DNA of 26,902 bases. Origin: Larix sibirica. Taxonomy: Eukaryota > Streptophyta > Pinopsida > Pinales > Pinaceae. The stretch lies in assembly GCA_004151065.3 (NCBI GenBank), contig NWUY0300022311.1, positions 40,877 through 67,778 on the forward strand, read 5' to 3'. The notes under the pieces were generated by a model. The model saw nothing but the letters and a program-made list of their open reading frames with translations. It had not been told where the DNA came from and did not search any database. Positions 9,225-18,204 of the stretch are shown piece after piece (position 1 is the first letter of the stretch; every line of letters begins with the position of its first letter). The position numbers and the translations under genes are program-made.

Positions 9225-9812
9225 TTGTCCCTTATACAATATGTGTTTGATGATATATCATGGGATGTCCTACACCCAAGAATGTGTCTGAAGTTAGATA
9301 TTTTATGGGATTATGGGTATTATATGAGATTTATTGCGGGTTTTCAAAGGTGGCACATCCAATTACCTCATTGTAAAGGAAGGGAATTAAATTCTAGCGG
9401 ATTCCACAATGTGAAGAAAGTTTTTGCAACTAGGTAAATTGCTAACCAACATGTTAATTCTCAAGATCATCGACCCTAATGAATATTTAGTAGTATGCAC
9501 AGATGCTTGCAAGGAAGGAGTCATCGGAGTTTTGGTGGAGCAAGGGCATGTGATATGTTATGAGTCCAGAAAGCTCAAGGAGCATGAGAACAAGTATTCC
9601 ATGCTAGGTTTCGAGCTTGCTACTATTGTGCATGTGTTGAAGATGTGGCAAAATTACCTCATGGGAAGGAAATTTGAGCTGAGGACAAATCATAGTGGAT
9701 TAAAGTATTTATTTGAGAAACGATATTTAAATGTCGGGAAGGCACGATGGTTAGAATTCCTATGCGAGTTTGATTTTGAAATCAAACATATCAAGGGTAA
9801 GGAGAATAAAGT
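9225..9812 (+). pseudogene. Ty3/gypsy pol fragment: end of reverse transcriptase and RNase H (copy A)
   Basis: The fragment begins in the connection after the reverse transcriptase (PTPKNVSEVRYFMGL in one frame, GYYMRFIAGF in the next). It changes frame near 9424 and runs on through LTNMLILKIIDPN into RNase H (VVCTDACKEGV, FELATIV, LRTNHSGLKYLF). It ends in the GKENK motif at the contig edge (9812). RNase H would remove the RNA strand during cDNA synthesis. The conserved catalytic Asp of the TDH motif is Asn here (TNH). Upstream of about 9225 no gag, protease or reverse transcriptase palm is found, so the element is 5'-truncated or was interrupted. The next residues (VVDAL) continue at 13310, beyond the second copy of the block. 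Confidence 0.88.
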
Positions 9813-9813
9813 N
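9813..9813. other. Assembly gap (single N)
   Basis: The N follows GAATAAAGT of the gypsy RNase H and precedes the start of block copy B. The sequence that belongs after it (AAAGTGGTTGATGC) is found at 13310, so this join is probably wrong. Confidence 0.9.
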
Positions 9814-10132
9814 ATGTGTCAATAATCAAAACATCCCAACGTTTTGATTGGACACTCCACCCATCATCAGGGGAAATATTTTTGAATAACAATGCAAAGT
9901 AGAGAAGAGAAGAACCTGCTAGTAATTTATAGGATAAGCAGAGATAAGAAAGACGCTAGAATCTTAGATAAAAAGTAATTTAAAGATATAATTAATTTAA
10001 TGAAGAGATGACTTAGTCAATAAAATTTTAAATTAAAGAGATTGAAAGTAAAAAATTAGTCAAAGGTAAATTTTTATGTAGGTGCATAATATTAGAATTA
10101 ATAATATTTAACCAATAAAAAGGGGGTAAGAT

Positions 10133-10376
10133 GTCAATTCCCACTAGCTCATCCAATTAAGTTGTGGATCTCATCAGCAAGGAAACCTGAGTTCAATTCC
10201 CCTTAGGTATGACTTAGTTGGGAGGAGACACAAAAAATCCAGCCAAGTTGAGGGTTGGTGTGGTCCAGGCTAGGTGCGATCCCCGGGTGATTTTGACGGC
10301 TTAGATGGACTCGGGTCATGGTTTCTCAGACCAAAGGCCACTCCCCCGAGTTAGGGAGATTCGAACATAACATAAA
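10133..10376 (+). mobile_element. tRNA-derived SINE, copy B
   Basis: It equals 6593-6836 apart from two adjacent-region changes (AGCCAAG for AGACCAG at 10242-10248) and one in the hairpin (10329). The 19-bp target-site repeats are at 10114-10132 and 10377-10395. Because it lies in the duplicated block it is not an independent insertion. Confidence 0.8.
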
Positions 10377-10395
10377 AATAAAAAGGGGGTAAGAT

Positions 10396-12764
10396 AGCCA
10401 TTAGAAGTTTAGAGTAAATTGGTTTAGGATCTAATATTAATTTAATAGAAAAAAGTATATTAATTTAAAATTAAAAAGATATAGAAAATTATGCAAAATA
10501 AAGCTAAAGAGATAAATTTAAATTTAACCAACTACAGACTAGGAATAAATCAAATAAATTAGGATGAAAAAGGTGGGGGGTTTTGATGACTAGAATTGTC
10601 ACATGAATCACACAATTGTTTAGAAGGTTTATCTTGACTCGGGGATGTTGGAAAGGGAAACAATGGTTGAATTTGCATTGCATGGGGGTGTGATTTAGAT
10701 GATGTTTCAATCAAATATTGAGATATTGAATTTGGGAATCTCGATTCTTTGTTCTCCTCAACATATGTTTGGCATATTGATGAGGGTGTAAATCCAATTG
10801 GATGTAGTAGTTGTCCCGGGGTGACTAAAGTATGTCGTTCTGAAGTTAAAAAGGGTTCAACGAAGTTGGGCCAACAATAGTACTAGTAAGTTGATATATT
10901 TCTCGAGATTGTACGGTGGATATCGAAACAATGCAAGGTTTAATATTTGAGGTTGGTGTTACAATAACACTAACTTCCTGTTTTAAATATGTTGATGTAA
11001 CACTTGAGGACATTTATGTGCTCTATGGGACTGGAAATAGTATTATAGACACAACATCAAATATAATTGTTTGTATCCACTTGACACAATAGTATCCACC
11101 GGAATGGGTGTTTAGACAATAAAGGAAATAGAAGAATTGGTTGAAACAATAATCGGTTGATGTAGAGGAATAGTGGAAGCCAACAAAGTAGGAAAACCCA
11201 TAGGGATTGATATATATTCTATGCATTGGGGAAAGTAATAAAACCTCTGTGCATTGCCTTTAAATTTCCTCTTGTGTGCATGGGTTTCAATATTCCTCTA
11301 CTCATGGGTTAATACAATCCTATGCGCATTAAATTTCCTCCTAGGTATTCCAAATACTTTTTAAAAAAAAGTGCCAACAAATTTCACCTAAACAAGGGTA
11401 TCAATAGAGAATAAATAGATTTACGCTGGTATTTATTCTTTCCAATGGGGTTCCTTGGTGGGTTTGATTATGAGAAATACCTTCTAGGCCTCATTAGCAT
11501 TTATGGATTTTTCTAAAGGTGTCACGAAACAACTAATTTTCAAGTTCCAATTAGCTTATGCTAATTACACTAGGGTATTATATTGGTCCATATTCATCCT
11601 TTGTATCATTTTGTTACTTTTGTAAAATAAAATTGCACTGTCCCTAACATTGCTTAAAGGATGAAGCAATCATTTAGACAAAGGAAGGAGTGAAAGGATA
11701 CATTACATATTTAGTTGAGTATTCATACAATGCATTTTAGCAAACCATCAATTTGACCATTATAAAACATTTTTTGGGCTAACTATAAAAATTATACTCA
11801 AAGTCAAGTCTTCAAAATTTTAGTAGATGGTGTAGTCTACATAATTTTTAGTGGTCTATTTTTGCATCATATATAGGCCCTACATATTACATTTGAGTAT
11901 ATGGTGTAGTCTACATTATCTTTTAGTGATTACAGCACACTAAAAAAGGGAAAAGACATTTAGTAAGGTTCACATTATTCATCAATCACAAGAGTAATCA
12001 ATCATAAAAGTAGGTACGATATACATCTCTTTCTCAATCTCTCTCAATTTTTTTTAAATATTTTTTTTATTATCTTATCTTAGATTTTTTTCTTGCATGA
12101 CATAGTCCTCCTAACATAATATGCATCATTAACCTTAATAAATTATTATTATTGCAAGAGAGTAGTTTTTGCATACAAGAAATCATGTGTTATCCTTTAT
12201 GGAGCTTTACAACCATCTGATGATGATCACTAAGGATACTTAGTCATACTTACCTACTCTTTAGGTTGTGACCTACTTGCATGCCAGTATCCTTATCTAG
12301 GATAGTGGTACATTTATATAAAGTAATTAATATAAAGTAATGTTATATATCTATCTGTACATTAATGTTATCTAGAACATCTCTATACATGACACATACC
12401 AAATTTTGAGTCCCAAAGAAGAGATTTTTATTTTGTTCGTGGCTATGATGCATCACTTAAGCAATGTCATAAACGTCAAAAGCAAAGGGAACATGTCAGA
12501 GAGATGTCTCTTATGTGATGTATATGAAATATTATATACAACACACTCATTGAAATCAAATCAAGTGAAATCGGCGGGACATTGCTTAAGCAATGCCCTA
12601 TACAGCACTTAATTATTTTCTACTTGTTGCTTAAGAGACATTTAAAATAAAATTTTGCTTGTTCAATTTGTGGTCTAGTTTTGAATATGTTGACCACACG
12701 TCAACTAGAGACTAAAAAAGCAATCTCTATATAGATTTAACATATTCAAATTACATTTTCTTCA
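10396..12764. other. Unassigned AT-rich DNA, copy B
   Basis: This is the counterpart of 6856-9224. It includes the inverted-repeat unit at 12456-12590. No gene is recognised. Confidence 0.4.
12456..12590. repeat. 135-bp inverted-repeat unit, copy B
   Basis: The same 13-bp arms as at 8916-9050 are present, in the duplicated block. Confidence 0.43.
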
Positions 12765-13307
12765 TTGTCCCTTATACAATATTTGTTTGATGATATATCA
12801 TGGGATGTCCTACACCCAAGAATGTGTCTGAAGTTAGATATTTTATGGGATTATGGGTATTATATGAGATTTATTGCGGGTTTTCAAAGGTGGCACATCC
12901 AATTACCTCATTGTAAAGGAAGGGAATTAAATTCTAGCGGATTCCACAATGTGAAGAAAGTTTTTGCAACTAGGTAAATTGCTAACCAACATGTTAATTC
13001 TCAAGATCATCGATCCTAATAAAGATTTTGTAGTATGCACAGATGCTTGCAAGGAAGGAGTCATCGGAGTTTTGGTGGAGCAAGGGCATGTGATATGTTA
13101 TGAGTCCAGAAAGCTCAAGGAGCATGAGAACAAGTATTCCATGCTAGGTTTCGAGCTTGCTACTATTGTGCATGTGTTGAAGATGTGGCAAAATTACCTC
13201 ATGGGAAGGAAATTTGAGCTGAGGACAAATCATAGTGGATTAAAGTATTTATTTGAGAAACGATATTTAAATGTCGGGAAGGCACGATGGTTAGAATTCC
13301 TGTGTGA
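12765..13307 (+). pseudogene. Ty3/gypsy pol fragment: reverse transcriptase end and RNase H (copy B)
   Basis: It has the same domain order and the same frame change (near 12964) as copy A. At the start of RNase H it reads IDPNKDFVVCTDA, where copy A has IDPNEYLVV. KDF is the usual form in this family, so copy B looks less mutated here. The TDH-to-TNH change is shared, so it predates the split or both derive from one locus. The contig stops at 13307, inside LEFLC, 45 bp earlier than copy A. Four of the roughly ten differences between the copies fall within about 20 bases here, which suggests the contig edge may have been built partly from another family member. Confidence 0.85.
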
Positions 13308-13309
13308 NN
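13308..13309. other. Assembly gap (NN)
   Basis: These bases separate copy B from a contig starting AAAGTGGTTGATGC, which overlaps AAAGT, the last five bases before the N at 9813. Confidence 0.9.
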
Positions 13310-14782
13310 AAAGTGGTTGATGCACTCAATTGGAGGATACATTTAATGCATGCTACAACCATCAATCTGGGTAAAACATATTTAAAAGACAAAATTATTA
13401 CAATTGTAACTACAGATGAATACAATCAACCATAAAGGATGGATTGCAACTAGAAAATGAGCTTCAGAAGTATGATGGTTACAAGATTGAAGATGATGGA
13501 ATTCTTAGGTTGGAATTTATGTGCCCAACTCGGGTGAGCTAAGGAAGTTAAATTTGGATGAGATGCATAAAGTTCCTTATGCATGACACCCAAGATACTA
13601 GAAGACTCTTACAACAATCAGTATTTTTGGCCAGGTATGAAGAAAGACATTACAAAATATGTAGCTAAGTGTCTGGAATATTAGAGAGTCAAGGTGGAAC
13701 ATAGAAATCCAACATGATAACTCCAACCATTGCCAATACCTAAGTGGAAATGGGAAATGATTTCATCACTAAGTTGTTTAAGACAAAGAAGCAACATGAT
13801 TCCATCATGGTTGTGGTGGATAAATTAACAAAAGATACTCACTTTATACTAGTCAAATAAATTGATAAAGTAGATAATGTCGCATATATCTATATGAAAG
13901 AGATTTCTAAGTTGCAAGTGGTACCCAAGGAAATAGTTTCAAACAAATATTCAAAATTCACTTCCAATATTTGGAACGACTTATTCAAAGCATTTGGAAC
14001 AAATCTAAATCTAAGCACATAATATCATCTGCAGACAAATGTGTAGAATAAGAGAGTCAATCAAGTTATTGAAGATATGCTATGAATGTATGCGATGGAT
14101 CAGCCGTTCAAAATGGGAAGACTACCTGTATTTGGTAGAGTTTGCATATAATAATGGATATCATGCTTCTATGAAGATAAGTCCATTTGAATCCTTGTAT
14201 GGCAGGAAGTGTAACACTCCAATCAACTGAGATAATCCAGTTGACAGAATAATAAGTGGGACAAAGTTACTTAGGGAAATGGAAGAAAAAATGGTGAAAA
14301 TCAGACAGAATTTGAAAATAGCACAGGACAGACAAAAGAGTTATGCAGACAGAGGAAGAATGTTAAAATAATTCAAATTTGTGGATCATGTATATTTGAA
14401 AGTTAGGCCAAAGAAAAGTTCTTTGAAACTGGGAATTTGTCCAAAACTTACAGCTTGATTTTGTGGGCCATTTGAAATTTTGGATAGGATAGGGCATGTA
14501 GCTTATGCATTAGTATTTCCTGCTTATATGCATGTGCATAATGTATTTCATGTGTCACTACTAAAGAAATATGTGCCTGGTCCTAATCACATAATTTATT
14601 GGATTGTGATTCAGGTGGAATCAAAAGATGATATTCTAGTGCATCTAGTGCACATTCTATATAGAAAAACAACATTGTTGAGGAATAGGTCCAATAGAGA
14701 GGTGATGGTACATTGGACTCACTACAACCCTGAAGAGGCAATGTGGGAGTTAGTAGATGTAATGCAGGAAGCATACTCATAG
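13310..14782 (+). pseudogene. Ty3/gypsy integrase and pol C-terminus (gypsy-1)
   Basis: The region resumes the RNase H tail (VVDALN). It then gives, in shifting frames, the integrase zinc-binding region (QYFWPGMKKDITKYVAKCLEY), the catalytic core and the C-terminal GPY/F and chromodomain-like tail. Clear core segments are SIMVVVDKLTKDTHF, WEDYLYLVEFAYNNGYHAS (14115-14171) and SPFESLYGRKCNTP. The tail (14480-14782) has VFHVSLLKKYVPGPNHII and MVHWTHYNPEEAMWEL. Integrase would insert the cDNA into chromosomes, and the chromodomain-like tail is typical of chromoviruses. The first core Asp survives (DFITKL). The second has become Asn (SNKY where SDRD is usual), and the third, Glu, is Lys (NKRVNQ for TERVNQ). 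It is therefore dead. Many stops are present. Confidence 0.9.
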
Positions 14783-14855
14783 TTTTTTGAAGAATAATTT
14801 GAATGTACATTTCATGTACATAGAGTTGTAAGGCATTGAGCACAATGAATTTTAT

Positions 14856-14869
14856 GAGGGGGAGGGGAA
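14856..14869 (+). other. Polypurine tract of gypsy-1
   Basis: GAGGGGGAGGGGAA lies about 70 bp after the pol stop and directly before TGTAACAT. This is the usual plus-strand primer and LTR start in plant chromoviruses. Confidence 0.85.
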
Positions 14870-15143
14870 TGTAACATCATTGTTTGGCCCCCTAATGAAA
14901 TATTTAATTATTTTGGACAAGTTGGAAGTCTGAGATAATGGTTGGAATGACCTGGACATTACTTATGTATATTTATGTTATGATTATTAATAAAATCTCC
15001 TAAGTGGTTGTAGGGAAGGATCATATGAAAAATAGATGGGGGGATATGAGTCCACAAGTGGCGAGGGTGAGAGAAGGATCGAGGGGAAAAGGGACCCTAT
15101 TTTGTAATGTCCTTGGCCTCACCTTAACCTTAGGAAGCCAAAT
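14870..15143 (+). repeat. 3' LTR of gypsy-1, cut by an assembly gap
   Basis: It begins TGTAACATC right after the polypurine tract, as in many Ty3 elements. It includes an AATAAA (14989-14994) that could serve in polyadenylation. It is lost into the N at 15144, so neither its end nor its partner LTR can be seen. Confidence 0.75.
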
Positions 15144-15144
15144 N
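15144..15144. other. Assembly gap (single N)
   Basis: On the left is the LTR of gypsy-1. On the right the sequence restarts inside the pol C-terminus of a related copy, at the point equivalent to about 14567. The two sides are therefore not simply continuous. Confidence 0.85.
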
Positions 15145-15359
15145 AATATGTGCCTAATCCTAACGACATAATTGATTGTGATGTGATCCAGGTGGAACTA
15201 GAAGGAGATATTATGGTGCAACCACTGCGTATCCTCGATCAGATAGTCATGTTGTCGAGGAACATGGCCATTGGATGGGAAAAGGTCCAATGGACCCAAT
15301 ACAGTCCTAAAGAAGAAACATGGGAGCTATAGGATGAAATGCGGGAGGCATACCCATAG
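15145..15359 (+). pseudogene. Ty3/gypsy pol C-terminal fragment, second copy (gypsy-3)
   Basis: The translation (YVPNPNDIIDCDVIQVE, then VQWTQYSPKEETWEL) aligns with the tail of gypsy-1 at 14567-14782 but is clearly diverged, so it is a separate family member. It has an in-frame TAG at 15330-15332 just after the WEL motif, followed by DEMREAYP and a TAG at 15357. The tail is the chromodomain-like end of pol, which in chromoviruses guides insertion to chromatin. The 70 bp after the stop still resemble gypsy-1 noncoding DNA, but no purine tract remains. The left part is missing at the contig edge. Confidence 0.85.
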
Positions 15360-15506
15360 TTATTTTGAATTTTTGTTAACGTTTTTGTAATATATAGAGT
15401 GCTAGTATGCACTGAGAATGGTAACACAATATAATATAAAATGAGGACCCGCATGAGTTCTCGTTTTTTTAGGTCACATTTAGTAAATGTTTTTACTTTC
15501 GTTTCA

Positions 15507-15535
15507 AAAAGGGGTGCTATCGATAGCACCCTTTT
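15507..15535. repeat. Strong palindrome / hairpin
   Basis: GGGTGCTATCGATAGCACCC is a perfect 20-bp palindrome. The pairing extends by A/T pairs and one G-T wobble to about 14 bp per arm, with the centre at ATCGAT. A T-rich run (CTTTTCTTTT) follows. In RNA this would form a very stable hairpin. Confidence 0.75.
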
Positions 15536-15690
15536 CTTTTCTGAGCTAAATTTACAAATTTTTTGAAACCCCGTCATGTGCCCTTGCAATCAAAACCTTG
15601 CAAACACTTAAAAACAAAATTTTAAAAAAAATGTGAAACAATAAATTAAAAAAATCTTTGGTACTCCTCAATTCTAACAAACTGAATGAT

Positions 15691-15798
15691 GGAGATGGCC
15701 TATGGTGCTCTTCAATTGGATATGGTATATGGTTCTCTTCAATTGAAGATGGTCAATGGTGCTCTTAAATTGGAGATGGTCTATGGTCCTCTTCTATT
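15691..15798. repeat. 27-bp minisatellite, four units
   Basis: Units start at 15691, 15718, 15745 and 15772. Each reads close to GGAGATGGTCTATGGTGCTC followed by TTCAATT. The flanks are also repeated: CTCCTCAATTCT...ACTGAATGATGGAGA occurs at about 15665 and again at 15835. The unit length is a multiple of three, but stops interrupt the frame. Confidence 0.85.
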
Positions 15799-16142
15799 GG
15801 ATATTCTTCAACCTTGCTCAATGTCTTCAAGGTGCTCCTCAATTCTTAGCTACTGAATGATGGAGAATGTCAAATGTGATTATCAAATTGAGAGATTTTT
15901 TTCCTTCCTTCTCGAAAAATGCATGAATTTAACAGTAGTATGTTGTTCAACCTGTTAGAGTGACTAATGGATATGCAAAAAAAAAATTTATATCAAAACA
16001 AAATGCATGTGCATTATGTTCTCATAAAATGTGTGCACATTTTGTAACATTAAAGGTGGTAGTTACACGACTATTGCACAACTCCAGTGGAATAAAATGT
16101 GCACACATTTTTACTCAATGAAACTCGTACCATTTATGTTTA

Positions 16143-16248
16143 AGTACAGTTTGAACCCCTAAAACCCCTTCTCCCCCTTCCCTAACCATATAACATCCCT
16201 TGTCTCTCTCTCACACACACCCTCCTCCCTCCTACACCTAATCACACT

Positions 16249-16279
<31 letters not shown>

Positions 16280-16442
16280 CTTAGAATCATACACACACAC
16301 ACACCTATCTAATCCTCCACATACCCCTAACCCCACCTCTCTCTCTATTCTCGAACTCCCTAACCCCCCCAATCTCTCTATCACACACTCTCACTACCCC
16401 TAAACCCTCCCCTCCATCTCCTTAACCCCTGTTCTACTCTCT
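16143..16442. repeat. C/T-rich low-complexity tract with microsatellites
   Basis: About 300 bases are almost free of G on the plus strand. Within it are (CT)14 at 16254-16281, (AC)7 at 16291-16304, several CTCTCT and CACACA runs, and repeated phrases of the type CCCTAACCCC. Very similar sequence begins at 20396, on the other side of gypsy-2. The CCCTAA-like pieces are not an ordered telomere array. Confidence 0.85.
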
Positions 16443-17179
16443 GATGTAGCCAATAAAATTTGATTCACTCAGGAGTTCTAAAAACCATGGAAATACATGA
16501 GAGTGGAAAAATAACAATATTGTATTCCTTCTCCACCCTAACTATTACAATGAAACTTCAGACCCTTATAAATACTATCTGAGATTTTCTAAAATTGCTA
16601 ATATTAGAAAATTCTTTCCTGAATCGAAAACTAACCAATAACTTAAAGCTAACTAGAGAGACATTATTTTTGAAATCACTTCTCTCATTAGGTGCATAAA
16701 CTAACAAATAACTAATAATTACAAATTTAAAAAATCCTTCTAAAACACTAAAACCCCAATTTGAGGCACTATATGAAGGAATTTGGCCTCAGAAAAGTGT
16801 CCAAAAAGGGACTAATTAAAAAGTTGTGATCGATGACTGTAGTGAACTCTTTGAAGCACAAGTTCCTATTAAATTTGAGCCAAAATGGATAACTGAGTCA
16901 AATGTTATGACCCTTGGAAATCCATGCATTATTTTTATTTTAAATTTTAGCCCACATAAATCCATACATCATTCTCGTATGGTTGAAAAGAAGGTATCTC
17001 CTGCAAGTTTCTCTATTCAAACTACTACCACTTAATATGATGTAGATTTAGCAAGTCCCACTCTGTAATCCATGTACTCTCTACTAGTGCCAAGCCTTCC
17101 CTATCGAACATATATCAATTGTGTTTTGCTTGACTAGTGTGAAGGGTCTTCCTATCTAAAACATGTGCAATCTTTTACT
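16443..17179 (-). repeat. 3' noncoding region and probable 3' LTR of gypsy-2
   Basis: This lies directly downstream of integrase on the minus strand and ends with TACATCA, followed by the C/T-rich tract. It contains a TATTTATAAGGG stretch (minus strand, around 16568-16580) that could be a TATA box. No polypurine tract is clear and the partner LTR is missing, so the LTR start is not set. A 70-codon plus-strand frame (16826-17035) is probably chance. Confidence 0.5.
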
Positions 17180-18204
17180 TTTTCTTGCTTGGAATGGATT
17201 TTTTTCTGTCAAACTCAACCTCATTGTCATCACCTAGGTCATTCCAATGGGATATAGATAAATAAAAAAAATTAAACACGTGGTAAATATTGAGATCAAC
17301 TAGTAAATGAACCATATAAGCATTGTCGTTAATTTTCTTGAGAATCTTCCAAGTACAATTTTTCTAATACTTCAATTTGTGGTAAGTTCCTTTAGGAAAA
17401 TGATATTTTTGTAAATAAACCGTCACCAAATCACCTTCATTTAATACCTGATGTCATAAGTGAGCATAATTTATAATTTTGTTCTTCTCATTAATGGCCT
17501 GCATCTTTTGTCTCACTTGTTGCTGCAATTGTTGAATTTGTGTTCTACAAATGCTTCCCCATCATCATTGATTCTATTCCCATGCAGTAGCTGCACCAAA
17601 TCTATGAGAAATATACTATTTCTACTATAAAAATCCTGAACTGGATATTTACCTAGAGATATATTCACTGAGCTATTGTAGGAAAATTTCGATTGAGGTA
17701 AAACCAAATCCCACTATTTGGGATTCTCTCCAACAATGCTTCGTAAAATGTTTCCCAAACTTTGATTTACTACCTTGGTTTTCCCATCTGTTTGGGGGTC
17801 ATAGGCATAGTTGAATTGTAATTTAGTCGCCATTTTATTCATAAATTTATCCAAAATAACCCAACAATTGAGTATCTCTATCAGAGGTAATAGTTTTTGG
17901 AACACCATGCAATCTAACAATTTATGAAAAACAATCTCGTCACCTTTGATGCATTACTAGTTTTCTTTCAAGCAACAAAATGATCCATTTTAGAGAACCT
18001 ATCAACAACAAGAAAAATACAATCATTACCTTGATGTGTGTTTGGGAGATCCAACACAAAGTCCATGATTATATGTATCCATAAGTCTATGGGAATTGGT
18101 AATGGCATGTGGAACCCTACATTCAATGAATGTCCTTTAGCCATTTGACAAATCCTACACCATGCCACATACCTATTTTTATCCTTTTCAAAATGTCCTT
18201 CCAT
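17180..18204 (-). pseudogene. Gypsy-2 integrase
   Basis: Minus strand from 18204: zinc-binding end with WCRICQMAKG, then IIMDFVLDLPNTHQGND (first catalytic Asp in MDF) and VVDRFSKMDHF. In another frame near 17910 the SDRD motif is kept. DPQTDGKTKVVNQSLGNILR follows at about 17815-17756, and a C-terminal part with EGDLVTVYLQKYHFPKGTY reaches about 17380. The last catalytic residue, Glu in QTE, is Lys (GKTKVVN), and HPQTDGQ has become DPQTDGK. There are several frame changes and stops, so it is inactive. The enzyme would have inserted the element's cDNA. Confidence 0.9.

Larger units (their letters stand above)
6274..9767 (+). repeat. 3,494-bp duplicated block, copy A
   Basis: It is identical to 9814-13307 except for about ten substitutions, and has no indels (constant offset of 3,540). 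The block contains the SINE, a 135-bp inverted-repeat unit, AT-rich unassigned DNA and the truncated gypsy pol start. Copy A is continuous with unique sequence on its left and with gypsy sequence on its right (to 9812), so it appears to be the true locus. Confidence 0.95.
9814..13307 (+). repeat. 3,494-bp duplicated block, copy B (probably a redundant contig)
   Basis: It matches 6274-9767 without indels. Substitutions seen are at 10243-10246, 10329, 12783, four within 13013-13030, and two in the last eight bases. It is bounded by N on both sides, that is, it is exactly one contig. Its content is wholly contained in copy A. It could be an alternative haplotype, a chimeric repeat contig or, less likely, a true tandem duplication. 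Confidence 0.93.
15360..16142. other. Noncoding stretch with a palindrome and minisatellite
   Basis: No gene is seen. It contains the leftover 3' flank of gypsy-3, a strong palindrome at 15507-15535, a 27-bp tandem repeat at 15691-15798 and a TGTGCACATTTT-type motif in both orientations near 16030-16110. An antisense frame at 15589-15239 overlaps the gypsy fragment and is not considered real. Confidence 0.45.

Noticed and set aside
14583-14843. 86-codon minus-strand frame
   Set aside because: It is antisense to the gypsy-1 pol C-terminus.
15239-15589. 116-codon minus-strand frame
   Set aside because: It is antisense to the gypsy-3 pol tail and crosses the palindrome. There is no domain similarity.
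16143-16442. Interstitial telomere repeat
   Set aside because: CCCTAA-like pieces are scattered and not in tandem, within a general C/T-rich tract.
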